Below are positions 10,185 through 22,552 of a DNA stretch of 64,000 nt, piece by piece. The translations under genes and the position numbers were made by a program. The DNA comes from Ailurus styani. Lineage: Eukaryota; Chordata; Mammalia; Carnivora; Ailuridae. The stretch is taken from the NCBI GenBank assembly GCA_002007465.1, contig LNAC01000684.1:389868-453867 (forward strand), read 5' to 3'. Within the stretch, counting starts at the first letter, position 1, and each line of letters begins with the position of its first letter. A model generated the notes under the pieces. That model had not been told where the DNA came from, searched no databases, and saw only the letters and a program-made list of their open reading frames with translations.

Positions 10185-13100
10185 TGACTTTCATACAATT
10201 AAAGTGAAAAATGACAGAACATGGACCCACATCACCCCCATGCCTCTGACAGCACCCTAACCCCTCCCAGAGCCCAGCATCAAAGGTATTTGGGAAGGTT
10301 GCTTTTTGCTTCCCTGAGTCTCAGCCCAGCAGACCTGAGTTCACCCTTTGGGTTTTTTGTATGTAACTGGGGAGCAGTAAGAGAGATTAAGATAGAGAGA
10401 CAGGCAGTCCTAGATAGAAGAGGGGTTTAAAAATCAATGAACTCCAGGATCTTTAATATGTGTTACTCATTTCCCAAAGGTAGTCTAAGGCAAGCTTAAA
10501 AGAAAGGAAAAATAGAATTAGCATGCATAAACTAGGAATGAGAGGTCAAGGGATGTTTATTACTACAGGTGATACAAGTATACTTCATCCAGGTAGTTTA
10601 ATTTGCTGAAAGACTTGTAAGATTTTTATGAAAACTACCTCCAATAAGAAATGGTAATACATTATATTTGAACTTCGTCCTCCCTTTCCTTTCTTGGCTG
10701 GTTCCAAAAATAATTTGATGTGGCTCCATATTTTTAACTTGAGAAGAGGCTATTCTGGGACATTCTTTTTTATTTTATGTTTATTTTTTATTTTAATGGA
10801 AAAAAATGAAAGTCATTTTTGAAGGCAAGAAATTTCTCTCTTCAAAGGTCAGTTCTATTCTTACTTTCAGATTTTTTTTTTTGATCAAAAATTCAGTCTC
10901 TTTGGTATCCAACTTGAAAATCAAACAAGTTTTCTACCTGGAGACAGTAACATTTGTTCTATATAAGGTTGGAAGGAGTGAGAGCAATTTGTAAGTTCGT
11001 ATTTTAGGATCACTGAAATTAGTAAAGATTGATTTAATAATACAATTTGGAGACTTCTGGGTAAATGCCATAGTTGTCTGCAAGGAAGTTCTCTTTCTTT
11101 TTTTTAAATCACAAAACTTAAAAAAAGAAAAACTCAGAAATATTGAGACCTTGCTATTAGTTTTGTGTTCTCTCTAAATTAATGAACACAAAGAAACTGG
11201 ACATTAAAGCAGTTTTATGAAAGAATCACTCTATAAACAAAATTCTACTAAAGATTCTATGTGTTCGTGGTTCATTTTTATTTTATTTTATTTTACTTTA
11301 TTTTATTTTACTTATTTTTTGCTCAGGGACCCTCTTAAGAAATAGATGTGGGGGAAATTGGCTTTTGCTGTGTGATTGACTGTGTGTCCTGATCATTTGC
11401 CAAGTCTTATTAAAAGTCCCTGAGATCACTCCATACCTTGGCCCTTACACTCCATCAGCCATCAATTCAGAATGTCAAACCTGATTACCAGGACTCTCTC
11501 TGAAGCCCCTTCTAAGCCATTAGTGAAGAAGAGCTGTGTCTTGGTGCCTGTGTGATCTAAATGCATCTCATCAAGCCTTCCAACTCAAGGGCAACTCATT
11601 ATGCTTCCGAATAGCATTGACAGTTTAACCTCCTAAACCAACAGGACATTTGCAATTTTAAATTTGAACTTATTAGGGGGATGTTGTTTATTTTTGTCTT
11701 CATTGTTCCCACATCTTACCAAAAGACAACTTCAATTCAAATTCTAAATTATATACTTAGTTCACAAAAAAACAGGTTAAAAGGATGTTTAAACAGCAAA
11801 CAACAACATAACAGCATTGCATTGAAAATCACACATAACAGAGACTACATAAAAGGGATTCTTCACAATTTGCCTACTTTCCAAAAAATTTCTAACCTTG
11901 GGAATTAGCTAAATTTAGTTACATCAGATTTAGTGCTCATTAATCCACAATAATCAGGATGATTTCCAAATGCAAGGGTGGTGTTGATTGGTTTTGGTGG
12001 TTTCAGTTGAGTGATGAGGGGGATGACAGGTGAAAATACACTGCTCAGGAGCAACCTACATTTGTATCCATTGGTATGTTCTAGAACTGGGTGCCTACCA
12101 TCAGTAAAATGCCTAACCTGAAATGGCTGCAGCCCTTCACATGAAGAAAACATGGTGAATGAAGGCCCTGAAATCCTGCTAGTACCCCTCGCAAGCCCTT
12201 TTAGCTCTGCTACTTCCGTAACATCAGTAACAGCATTAGCAATGCAATATATCTTTATAAATTCAGTTTACAGGAATGTCACATACAATGCCAGGCTGTT
12301 TGTGTTCAGCTGGCTGTTCGGGGAAAACATGCCTACATAAATTCCCTGGTAAGGGGCCACAGGCAGCCTACAGAACCCTTGCCCTCTAGGCACTTGCCTA
12401 CTCTTTGGTGATCTGCCTCTTTCATTCAGATATTTAAAAAAGCGATTCAATTTTAATGGCCCTTTAGGGCTTCTGAGCAAAGTGCAAATGGTTATCCTGA
12501 AGTTCAAGGTCACCTTAAACTTGGTCTTATCCCAAATCCTAACCTTTTGCAGCTGACTCCAACTGGCTCTCCAACATACCCTGCACTTTCTGGCCCTAAG
12601 ATAAAGCTTTCATTCTCATTATTCATTTCCTTTTCCTAAAAAGTCAGAAGTTACCCACTCCCCATCCTGTGTTGAAATGGAAAATAACTTGTTCCTGGCA
12701 GCTGAGCTAAGAAATCCTTAGAGCTGGACTTTAGTTGAGCAACATCCATGCGCTATCTGCCATGTTCATTTTGGAATTATGCATACATATTGAAATCTGC
12801 CCTATAAGTAAGGATTTTCTTTCAAGAAAAGACAGTGTTTTGTTTTGTTTGGTTTTGTATCTCCCATAGCAAGCACTCACTGCTTGAGGAATAAAGGACT
12901 CAGTTAGATGAGAAACTAAAAATCCCACAGCTTGTAGGTGTTTCACACAGCTTTAAGGGGTGGGTATGGAGAGCTCTGTACTGGAAACTGAGTTTCTTCT
13001 AGTTTCTAGACAGAATTAGGGCCATGGGGAAGACCAGCCCACTTAAACTGGACAGTCAGGGTCACTAATTCCTTATGTGCCTGGTAGTTGTAGAGCATGG

Positions 13101-13284
13101 CCTTTTATGGTCTTTATATGTCACCGTGTTTACGAGAACGCCCGTTGGAACACATACATCTAAAGATGTCCTCCCTGAACCTACCTGGCTTGGACAAACT
13201 TCCTGAATCCTAGGCTCAAGAGTCATGTCCACCTGGTTAGTGCCTGGTGATGTGACCTGCAGATATGTCAGCACTTGATATTTA
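10185..13284. other. Unique sequence, no gene seen
   Basis: AT-rich for the first 1.5 kb. A (TTTTA)n-like run lies at 11275-11321. A nuclear-receptor-type half site TTCAAGGTCA occurs at 12502-12511. No exon, RNA gene or clear transposon recognised. Confidence 0.45.
11275..11321. repeat. (TTTTA)n imperfect pentanucleotide repeat
   Basis: Alternating TTTTATTTTATTTTACTTT units. Confidence 0.85.
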
Positions 13285-13456
13285 TCTAGTCATTCATTTT
13301 TTTCAACAAATACTTATATAACCTTAGTAGTGACACGTATGTTCTAAGTGCATTACCAACCCTAACTCGCATAAACTTCATGCTGCCCTTACAAGTATGT
13401 GAAGTGATTATACCCATTTTTTTGGTTAGACATGGCAAGTGAAATTAAGCAATGAT
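13285..13456 (+). mobile_element. MIR SINE
   Basis: Runs in MIR order: CAACAAATACTTATATAACC, GTTCTAAGTGCATTACC, ACTCGCATAAACTTCATG, ACAAGTATGTGAAGTGATTA, then a degenerate ACAGATGAGG-equivalent. Diverged but colinear. Confidence 0.7.
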
Positions 13457-13654
13457 TTTTTTTCTGTCTCCAAATTTCTCTGCTCTAGAGAACATATTTC
13501 TAAATCCTACATAGATGTGTAATGAATTCTTCCAGTGGGGTTCTATATAGATTCCCAGATGAAAAATAGTCACTGGTTAATCTGCTGTGATTGAAGCAGG
13601 CATGGTGGGCCAGAGTTGCCCCCATTCCAGAGGCACCTTCCTCTGATACCTCAT

Positions 13655-15070
13655 GGAGCAGGTCTAAGGACCCCTTTATAGACTTTTACAAATTATCAAG
13701 GACCTCAAAGAACTTTTGATTATGTGACTTGTTAATATTTAGTATGGAAAAAATTTTAAAGTCATAAATATGATTTTCTTTAAAAAATGAAATGGCAAAC
13801 CATTACGTTAATATAAATATTATTTTAATAAAAATAACTATATTTTCTAAAACAAAAAAAAATGGAGACAAGAGTGACACTGTTCCATTTTGTAAGTCTT
13901 TGTAAGTCTTTTGTAAGTCTCTGCCTAATAGAAGACCGCGCAATTCTCATATCTGCTTCTGCATTCATTCTCCTATGGTGAGTTGATTTGGTGGAAGTCG
14001 ATCAAGATGAACCAGCTGCACACATGTATAGCAGGAAAAGAAAGGAGTACTTTCACAGCTTTCACAGATCACTGTGGATATTCTTTGGTCATTTCTGAAA
14101 GGTTAGTTGCAATGGTCTTTTCATGTTCTGTTATGTTAAAATTCATTGCCCAAAGTTCTGCCTCAGATTTGAGTGGATCTATTATTGATGCATGAGTTTG
14201 GTATCATCACGCATTAGTCACTTATAAAATATCTTTCACCAAATTATGCAGATCTTTTAGATGTTGACACATTTCTATATATAATATCAAAAAATCATGT
14301 TTGTGAGTATCATCACTGATCTTAGCAGAAAAGTCTTTCTGATATCAGAAGACTGTCCAGCACACAGTGGTGGATAAAGGTGTTCCAAAATTTTAATTTT
14401 TATTTGAAAGGTCAAATTTTACCACTGAACTAAATTCTGTTGGTTATTTTCCTTGAAGTGACAGGCTCACCTCGGTTCATTTTTAAGAAAACATCTGCTA
14501 AATATCTATAGCCCTAATAATCATAGTTTCGCTATTCATTATCCTTTTAAGTAAAAGTAGTGTTCCATTAAAAACAAAAACAAAACGAAACCTGATAATT
14601 CAGCATGAAACTCAACTGCACAGTGCTCTTCCTTGATATATTCTTTCTATTTTTGTATGTCCCCAAAGTATTTCATGTGAATTTCCCATTTCTTCACATA
14701 AAGCATTAATAAGTCAGGTACTGAAGGACTGAGATTTAATACAATTGATAATTTTATGGCTACATAAGGGACATTCTTTAATTGTTTTTTCCTGTGGGTG
14801 TGTGACAATGAAGAATACAGACAATACTTGCACAAAGTAAGTGTGTGAGTACTTGCACAAAGAGTGACTGGGTGCCAGGTCTCAAAAAGTGCTAAGGCAC
14901 CAGCAAGTTACCCATCCTTGCAAATATCAAAGTAGCGAAGCAGCCAAAGAACATGTTAGCATTTTTGAGAAAACACTTTTGACATTGCAAATCCCTACAA
15001 GAGTCTTGGAGACCCTCGGGGTGTAGGGCTACATATTGAGAATGGTTGCTCTTGGGCATTAGGATTCAAA
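13655..15070. mobile_element. Decayed hAT-like DNA transposon (about 1.4 kb)
   Basis: The left part (AAGGACCCCTTTATAGAC, CTCAAAGAACTTTTGATTAT) and internal blocks (CTCATATCTGCTTCTGCATT, AGGTTAGTTGCAATGG) match a mammal-wide repeat I remember only as a DNA transposon. The right end (GGAGACCCTCGGGGTGTAGG, TATTGAGAATGGTTGCTCT) resembles hAT-Charlie terminal sequence ending in TTTGAGAACCACTG. No intact transposase frame survives; the longest frame on either strand is about 60-70 codons. The exact family (Charlie or Zaphod group) is uncertain, so the hAT assignment rests mostly on the right end. Confidence 0.45.
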
Positions 15071-15079
15071 GTTTGTTAT

Positions 15080-16585
15080 AGGATCACATCATTTAGAAGA
15101 CATGAGAAGAGTAGACAGAATGGTTCCATCAAGGTCAGGTGCAGAGAGCAAAACCTGGCACTCCTAAGCTCCGCCTCCTAGACCCTCCCCATCTCCATCT
15201 CCTGTGACCTACCAAAAGCCAGTCTTGCTAGCTCTCCTAGTTCTGTCTACAGAGGGCCACCCAGCCTTGCTGGCACTATTTTACACAGAGTGGAACAGTG
15301 CTGGAAAGGAATCAGATGTTCACCTTTTTTAAATTCCCAGTGTGGGTGACAGGAAGCCATTATAATATCTCAGTGGTCATGTGAGTTTTATTCTTTCTAG
15401 GACAGATGGCATTTGGTTCCCAACAAGTAGTTTTAGCTATCTCAGATTATTATAAAAAGTATGTGCTTGGAGAAAAAGAAGAGAGAGTTTGGAGAGTCTG
15501 GAGAGTTTAAATATGAAATAATTTCTAAATGGAAAAAAGATGATTTTTCCCAAGAGAGTGAAACATCTGCGTATTTCCAAAGCATACTGGTTTTCTTAAC
15601 CTGAGGTTATGCAACTATAACTCCCTGCAGGCAAGCAAGATAAATAATGGAACCACCTCAACATTAGCATCAGATCTGTCTATTCATGTTTAATAACTAT
15701 TTCTTAAGGGGAAAGTTCTAAGTTCAATTGACTATACATATATTGGAGTGTTAATTTTAGGAAAGCAGGTCCTCACTGTATTCATCTTCCTTTTTACCTT
15801 CTGAAATACAAAAATATAAGGCTTTATTTTAATGAAATGCCAAAACTCAAAACAACCTAGTAGCAAGTAATAAATCATCTCTTTACATCACCTGAGAGCA
15901 ATAAGTTGAAGAAAAGATGAATTAACAAATTTGAGAAAATTTGGAGAATATATTATGCCTCTGTCTTGCCATCATAGTCCTTCCCTATCATGGACTATTT
16001 AATTATCTGTCCATCTCCTCTACCAGCCACTGAAAACAGGCACTTCTTGTAATGCACCCACCACTGTGCCATTTCCATCAAGCACACACCTGACACATGC
16101 TGTGTAGATAGGGACTTGACAAAGTGCTCAGTGATGCAGAATCATCAGAACAGACATAATTATATGTCTGTGTATATAAAATGGTATATAGAAATCACCA
16201 TTATATATTAGCCATGATCCTTTAAAATACCAAAAAGGAAAATGTATCAATACACCAGCATGCTCTAATAGAGAACGCATATTCATGCATTAACATAAAA
16301 CTATAATAACTTTTAAAGTATAAGTGGTTAGTAAGTCTATTTTCCAAAGAACAAATTAAAGACAATGCTCACTGGAATTTTTACTGGAATTAGAGATCTT
16401 AAAAATCAGATCTGTAGTTTACCAAACTATGCCCTACATGGATGGTTTGCCAGTCTGATGTTAATTCACTGGCAGCTGTCGATAGAAGAGGTTTGCCTCC
16501 AAGACAACAGGGAGGCCTTCCAGGTAGGACCTGCCTTGCAGTGACATCCATTTCATGCTGTGACACCAGTATCATTCTTGTCTAT
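15080..16585. other. Unique sequence, no gene seen
   Basis: No recognised repeat beyond weak L2/MIR-like patches near 16080-16130. No exon signal. Confidence 0.4.
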
Positions 16586-16587
<2 letters not shown>

Positions 16588-16625
<38 letters not shown>

Positions 16626-16634
16626 ACACGTACA
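16588..16634. repeat. (CA)n microsatellite
   Basis: CA run from 16588 to 16620 extended by an imperfect GACACACACGTACAC tail. Confidence 0.95.
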
Positions 16635-16904
16635 CATCTACTTCTACTCCTACCAGGATCCCAGATGGTGTCATGACAATGCCAGTCACAAGTCAGACAG
16701 AATCCACTTGAGCCTACAATGTTGATAGGGGACCCTAGGTGTGAAAGCTAATAACTACCATAGGCTCTTTACCAAAGCTTGAGAATTGGATATTTTCTTA
16801 AATATTTCTCAAGGGAACCGCAGTTATACTCTTAAATGCACAGGAAATTTGACTAATAAAATATTCTAGAAAATAATATGAAGTCCAGGCATTTCTTTTT
16901 TATA

Positions 16905-17020
16905 AGATTAACCATCATCATCTTCATCATCCTCATCATGATGGCTACCATTTATTTAACTATCAGGAAAACATTGTGCCAAATCATGTGCATAGATGAT
17001 CTAATTTAATTCCCCACCGT
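16905..17020 (+). mobile_element. MIR fragment behind a (CAT)n run
   Basis: A CATCATCTTCATCATCC run at 16909-16947 passes into ACCATTTATTTAACTATCAGG and a GCATAGATGATCTAATTTAA block, matching the MIR 5' half. It is cut off by the LTR that begins at about 17019. Confidence 0.5.
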
Positions 17021-17395
17021 CTCAGTCTATTCAGGCTGTGTAACCAAAATACCATACATTGGCTGGCTTGTAAGCAACACCAATTTATTTCTCACAGTTC
17101 TGGAGGCTGGACGTCCAAGATCAAGGCATCTAGAGACTCAGAGTCTGGTGAGGGCCTGCTTCCTGGTTTACAGACCACCGTCTTCTCACTGTTGTCCTCA
17201 CGCAGCAGAGGGACAAGGGAACTCTCTGGAGTTTCTTTTATGAGAACACTGATCCCATTCCTGAGGGCTCTCCCTCATGACCCAATCATCTCCTAAAGGC
17301 CCCACCTCCAAAGGCTTTCACCCTGGGGGTTAGGTTCTAGCACATGAATATGGAGAGCCACAAATGTGTGGTGTACAAAAGCTCACAACCATAAG
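17019..17395 (-). mobile_element. MaLR (MLT1/MST-type) LTR, antisense
   Basis: Almost complete solitary LTR in reverse: GTCTCAGTCTATTCAGGCTG, CAATTTATTTCTCACAGTTC, GGCCTGCTTCCTGGTTTACA, AGGGCTCTCCCTCATGACCC, AAAGGCCCCACCTCC. This order is diagnostic of ERVL-MaLR LTRs. No internal retroviral sequence. Confidence 0.85.
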
Positions 17396-18578
17396 TGAAA
17401 AAGCTCTGAGATGCATTTGTTTCTCATGCCGACTCCCTCTTATATCTGACTTCTATCTTCCACCTGGCTTGTCTTCTGTGAATACTACTTCCTTACCCAT
17501 CCCTTGACAACGGTCTCACTGAGGGTTAATTTCACAAGGAGCTCTCTGTGACATAAAATGCTGCTGCAAAACACTTCACATTTGCGGAAGGTTCTGGGAA
17601 ATGGACACGAACAGCGAAAGGGTGAGGATTTGGACACAATACTCCCCCTAATCTTTCAGATTCTGTGAACAAAGGAAAGGTTGTTGATCTGTTAAATCAG
17701 GCTTTAGAGGAAGTTTGTGACACTGGGTAAAATTTCACAAATAAGCACCTCAGATGCAGTCTCTTGACGAGACTACTGTGCGCTCACGTGGCCTCTCAGG
17801 ACTGGAGGCCAAAGGTTGAGCATGAGGCTAAGAGCGTTTCCTTGGCAACAAGGTACTTCTTCAATACATCAGAGGCCCCTTTGGACGTCACATGCTTTCC
17901 GAGTGCCTGCTGTGTCCAGAAATCTGCTCTATGAATTGCACTTCATTTAAACAAATAAACATGGGGAAGAATTCAACTTTTTGATATTCTCTTTGGAAAG
18001 TTATAACATTGTTTAACCTCCATTCAACAAATAGGGTCCCTCCTCTGCTCTGCGCCAGCAGCTGGGAATTGGGTGAGCAGAGGAAGGTGTGGTCTCTTCT
18101 TGACTGGAGGTTATCATGTTGTCACTGTCTAGGAAAGGCTCTTCAGCTGGTGCTCCTGACATCGTCTGCTTTGTATTCATTTCCATTTTGATTCAATGAA
18201 TGAGTCCTCTTTCTGAGAATGACTGATATTTATGAGGTCTGCAGACATACCTAGCACATATCATCATGCTTATTTTATATGGCAGAATGGAATCACTGAA
18301 TGAAATTCTATTTCAGCCCCAACTGTCACTTAGATCAAGAGGAGCCTTCTAAGAACCTTCTGAGTCATAGGAGACAAACCTCACTCTAGGCAATATGGGG
18401 AAAACAGAACAAAATCTTAGCTGCATTTAAAACATTACTTTTCATTCATGTCTTAGATTACTAGACATAAGATCTGAGATATACGAAAATAATCTAATCT
18501 GGAGACCATGAGGATTTTAATTTAGTTCCATGCAAAATACATATTATTTAAGTACAGTCACTCATTTTCACCCAGTGA
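17396..18578. other. Unique sequence, no gene seen
   Basis: No recognised repeat family or exon. The frame at 18009-18191 lacks protein character. Confidence 0.45.
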
Positions 18579-18590
18579 ACAGGTAGGTTC

Positions 18591-18801
18591 TTTTTTTTTT
18601 TAAGATTTTATTTATTTATTTGGCACAGAGAGAGAGAAGAGAGAGATCACAAGTAGGCAGAGAGGCAGGCAGAGAGAGAGAGGGGGAAGCAGGCTCCCTG
18701 CTGAGCAGAGAGCCCGATGCGGGCCTTGATCTCAGGACCCTGAAATCATGACCTGAGCTGCAGGCAGAGGCTTTAACCCACTGAGCCACCCAGCCGCCCC
18801 T
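18591..18801 (-). mobile_element. Young-subtype CAN-SINE with TSD
   Basis: Poly-T, then AAGATTTTATTTATTTATTT, a GA-rich stretch and CAGAGGCTTTAACCCACTGA: the reverse complement of the young subtype. The 12-bp TSD ACAGGTAGGTTC lies at 18579-18590 and 18802-18813. Confidence 0.96.
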
Positions 18802-18813
18802 ACAGGTAGGTTC

Positions 18814-19164
18814 TATATAAAGGGTGTTGTGCCAACTTTGGGAAAGTCGAAGGAGCATAGGGAACTTCCCATGGCCCCTAAGAACTGAGTCTAGTGGAGG
18901 GGACAGTCAAGTAAAAAGGCAATTCTTCAACTGAGTGATACTGATATTCTGGGGGCACTGAGCACAAGGGACACCGGGAAATTGTAACAGGGGCCCTTTG
19001 CCAATCTAAGTGGGACCAGAGAAGCTATCTGATCATCTTATCCTTCTGAGACCACACGTGTATAACAGTTATGTTTAAATTTAGAAGTTGTGCTATTTAT
19101 CATGACCTAGAATTATAATCACTGGTACAGTCTTGGGACAAACCTTAGTAATACTGTTTAAAAT
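18814..19164. other. Unique sequence, no gene seen
   Basis: Short interval without recognised repeats or coding signal. Confidence 0.4.
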
Positions 19165-19725
19165 GGTCCCCAATAAATCAGGCTTCTGTGTCAACACTCC
19201 CTTTGAGATGTGACTTTGGCTTGAATCCCAGATTCAAGAGGGAAGTCTATGCCCGGCACCCCCTGAATCTGGGACGGTCTTGTAACTTGCTTTGACCCAA
19301 AGACTGCCACACAGGTGACATCATGGGAGCTTCAAAGCCATCCATTTAGAGGTCTTACAGCTTTCTCTTTGGTTCGGGTAGAATCCAGCAGCCATATGAA
19401 AAAGTCTAAGCTACCTTGATGGAAAGAGGCCACATGGAAGGGGGATCCTGTAGGACAAGCCACTCCGTATAAAGGGAAAGGTCACATGAAGGGAAAGAGA
19501 GTGAGCCAGAACAGTTGGAGCCCTGTAAGCTAACTTACTTAGGCAGGTGGCAAGGCTGACTTTGACACCTCAGCATGAGTCCAGCAGATACCATGAGGAG
19601 CAGAGAGACAAGCAGCCCTCCCTGTGCCCTGCTCAGCTTCCTGTCCCAAGGAATCGTGAGCCACAGAGTAATGTTTATCAAAGGCACTAAGTTTCAGAGT
19701 GATTAGTAAGCATCTATTAATAACT
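19165..19725 (+). mobile_element. MaLR-type LTR, sense
   Basis: GAGATGTGACTTTGGCTTG, TCTTGTAACTTGCTTTGACC, AAGTCTAAGCTACCTTGATG, AATGTTTATCAAAGGCACTA and an AAGTTTCAGAGTGATTAGTA end follow the order of MaLR LTRs (CTTGCTTTGACC ... TTTAAGCCACTAAGTTT). The polyadenylation region is degraded. Confidence 0.6.
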
Positions 19726-21068
19726 CGCATGACCCTTCTGTACATGAGCCAGATCCAAATGAGTCATTAACAGTACAATACAGTCTTTCAGGGACCCTAT
19801 TCAAGGGACCCAGTTCTCTACAAGGCTTTTTGACTACTTGGTGGGTTTCTGCCCACTGAGTTATTAACCACAGAGACACAAGATGTGCATTGCACATCAT
19901 GCCTGGCAATAGGCTTGTACTGCTACTAAGGGACATGGAACATATGAGCCCTAGGCCATTTGCCCATTTGACAACCCAACATAAGAGTAAGAAATAGTAA
20001 AAAAAAAAAAATAGAAATGTTAATAAGGAATATATTAAATGAGAGAAAAAATAGAGAACACGAAGCATAGGCTCTAGACTAGGATTGGCAATTCTCATCA
20101 GTGGTGTCGCTGACGAAAAAGAAAGAATGGTCCATACTAGGCAGGTGGACAGTTTAAGGTCACTTAGAAAGAAGGATCGGAGTCAGAAGTAAAAGAAGCG
20201 ATAAAATGGGAATGGCCAGGCTTCAGATAGTGCAAAGCCTTTATGAATCACATGAAGGAAAATGTTAGCCATGCAATATTTAACAGAAAAAGCTCTGAGG
20301 CTCAGAGTGAAGGAGGATAGAAGGTCATTGCTGGGCTCCACATCCAGTTTTGAAGACACACAATGAGGGGCACTGGCCATCGGAACACTGAATGTTTTCT
20401 AGTTCTGACATACATAGCAGATGTTCCACAGTCTTAAGCTGGTATTAGCTCAGGTTGGACATTTCCTTTATCCTAAGATTCAGCTAAATAATTCATGAAA
20501 ATGGATATTTAGTCGGCTTTGTTTTTGCTCATCAGTTTCCTCTGTGTTTTCCTTTCCTGAGTCTATTTACTTGCACGGGAAGATCTGTCCAGGATCTGCT
20601 CTGTAGCACAGGCAGAGTGAGGGCCAATGGCTGCACAGTATGCCCAGTGCCCTGTGATGTCACTCATCATCTTCAACGACATTCCTAGTGTGGTGAGGCT
20701 GGTGCCATTTTGATGAATGAGGTATTTGTTCTCTATCAGGTAGCAATTTAAAATAGCCCATTCTCTATGTCTTATGAATGGGATTTGAATATTACCTTCA
20801 GACCTGTCTAGGTGTTTAGGTGATTTGTGGCTGTTTTTTTTTTCACTGAGAAATCACTTCATATTTCTTTGAGTAGCAGTGTGATAGCCTAATATTAATG
20901 CTTCTGGAGGAAAAAAAAAAGCATGGTAACCATAAGTAGGATTTAAATACTTAAATAAAGATTTAAACATTACTTCCAGATGTCCATTCATATAAAAGTT
21001 TTAGAGTAAATACTGACAGTACTTTCAGTTCTTGGGTATTGAGAACTTTAGCATTAAAAAGGTTCATA
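19726..21068. other. Unique sequence, no gene seen
   Basis: Includes a 13-A run near 20000. The long minus frame at 19703-20098 depends on a poly-T read as Phe and has no recognisable domain. No exon signal. Confidence 0.45.
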
Positions 21069-21084
21069 AGAAAGTTACTTGGAT

Positions 21085-21266
21085 GGGCATCTGGGTGGCT
21101 CTGTCAGTTAAGCATCTGCCTTCTGCTCAGGTAATGATCCCAGGGTCTTGGGATTGAGCACCATGTAGGGCTCCCTGCTCAGCAGGGAGTCTGCTTCTCC
21201 CTCTACCTTTCCCTACTGCTTGTGCCTCCTCTCTCTCTCAAATAAATAAAAAAATATGTTTTTAAA
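21085..21266 (+). mobile_element. CAN-SINE (older subtype)
   Basis: GGGCATCTGGGTGGCTCTG start, AGCATCTGCCTTCTGCTCAG and AAATAAATAAAAAAATATG tail. Imperfect TSD AGAAAGTTACTTGGA (21069-21083) against AGAAAAATTTATTTGGA (21267-21283). Confidence 0.92.
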
Positions 21267-21283
21267 AGAAAAATTTATTTGGA

Positions 21284-21815
21284 CTTTCTAAGTGTTAAAT
21301 TGTATAATAATCACTTCTACATTCAGCCATGACAAAGTAACGATGTCCACAATTACCCACTCATCTTAAAAACCTGTGAAATGGATAAGATCAATAAAGT
21401 AATGGTTTACAGACCTGAAAAGCAGGTAGCACAGCCCAGGAGCCCCAAGAGAAGGAAATCCAATGATGTGGTCTCTATGACTAACCTCGCCTCCTGCCTG
21501 AAGAAAGGTCCCTGCCCACAATGCATGACCTGATGGGCTCTGCAAGCACATAGTTCCCAGCTTGAGGAGGCCAAGCCAGCTAGGAACTACAGGCAAAAAC
21601 ACCCGAGGAGGACCCTGTAGTGAAAGTACCTGACAATTAGTTTTTCTGATTACAGTGTAAGTGCCTGACATTGAGCTTTTGATTGCCAAGTTTCTACTTC
21701 AAAGACACTCCTATTCAATAAGCATATGACCTGCTACGCAACTAGAGAAAGAGCCAGGCCACCCCACTCACAAAGTTCTCCTTTTAGAAAGCTATGGCTG
21801 ACCTAGATAGTGGGC
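21284..21815. other. Unassigned sequence
   Basis: No confident family. It may include more of the retroviral LTR described next. Confidence 0.35.
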
Positions 21816-22065
21816 CTCTCAAGTGGACTGGACCTACTTTTCTCTTCTCATGCTTTAATCTCTGCCCTTATGTGTTAAATTTTAAAAAATGAACCCCTGA
21901 AATCCTAGGCACCCTATCCTCGACCCTAAAAAAGGCTGAACCCCAAGTCTCTGTTATCTTTCTCTCTCTCTCTCCCTAAGATCTTGCTGTGTGGCCCTGG
22001 CATGCTGTGTACCCTCCAGGATCTGTGAGTAATAAACTGTTCTTCAAAGTTTTCTGACAGTTATT
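21816..22065 (+). mobile_element. Probable endogenous retrovirus LTR, 3' part
   Basis: A pyrimidine run, then TGGCCCTGGCATGCTGTGTA, an AATAAA polyadenylation signal at 22031-22036 and a GTTCTTCAAAGTTTTCTGAC block have the R/U5 look of a class I ERV LTR. No gag, pol or env sequence follows; the ancient L1 begins soon after. Ends are not defined. Confidence 0.4.
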
Positions 22066-22552
22066 AGTGAGGTGCAACTTGGAGTCAGAAGAACCACAAG
22101 AGCCAGTCCAGCCACACCACTGGCTCTGGCTAGGGAAATGTCTGTGGAAACTCACCACAAGTGTGGATGCAAATGAGTGATCCTGGCATTTTCAATTCAG
22201 AGCATCACTATATCAGCTTCAAACTGAAATCATGCAGAGATGACTTAAAAATCAAGGTTTAACAAGAGCATAATGATGCCACATAACTCAACTGCACCCC
22301 AGAAAAAAAGTCCAACAATATTGAAAGAGAACTTAAGTAACTAAACATAAAATTTTAAATGTCTGGCATCCAACAAAAACTTAACGATGAGGAAATTAAG
22401 ATAATTATAAATGTATACCATTTATTCAAGAATATAGATGAAAGAAAAGAAGAGAAATGGAATATATAATTGAGACCCAAGTGAAACTTTAGGAAATGAG
22501 AAATACAATATTTGAAATAAAACATGATCACTGGATAGGATTAAGAACACAT

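Noticed and set aside
12502..12511. TTCAAGGTCA nuclear receptor half-site
   Set aside because: A single 10-mer is expected by chance in 64 kb; no supporting cluster.
16442..16711. Frame with repeated His-Thr
   Set aside because: Translation of a CA microsatellite.
19703..20098. 131-codon minus frame with a Phe-rich stretch
   Set aside because: The Phe run is a poly-A tract read in reverse; no domain.
21816..22065. Possible complete endogenous provirus
   Set aside because: Only LTR-like sequence is present; no gag, pol or env similarity on either side.
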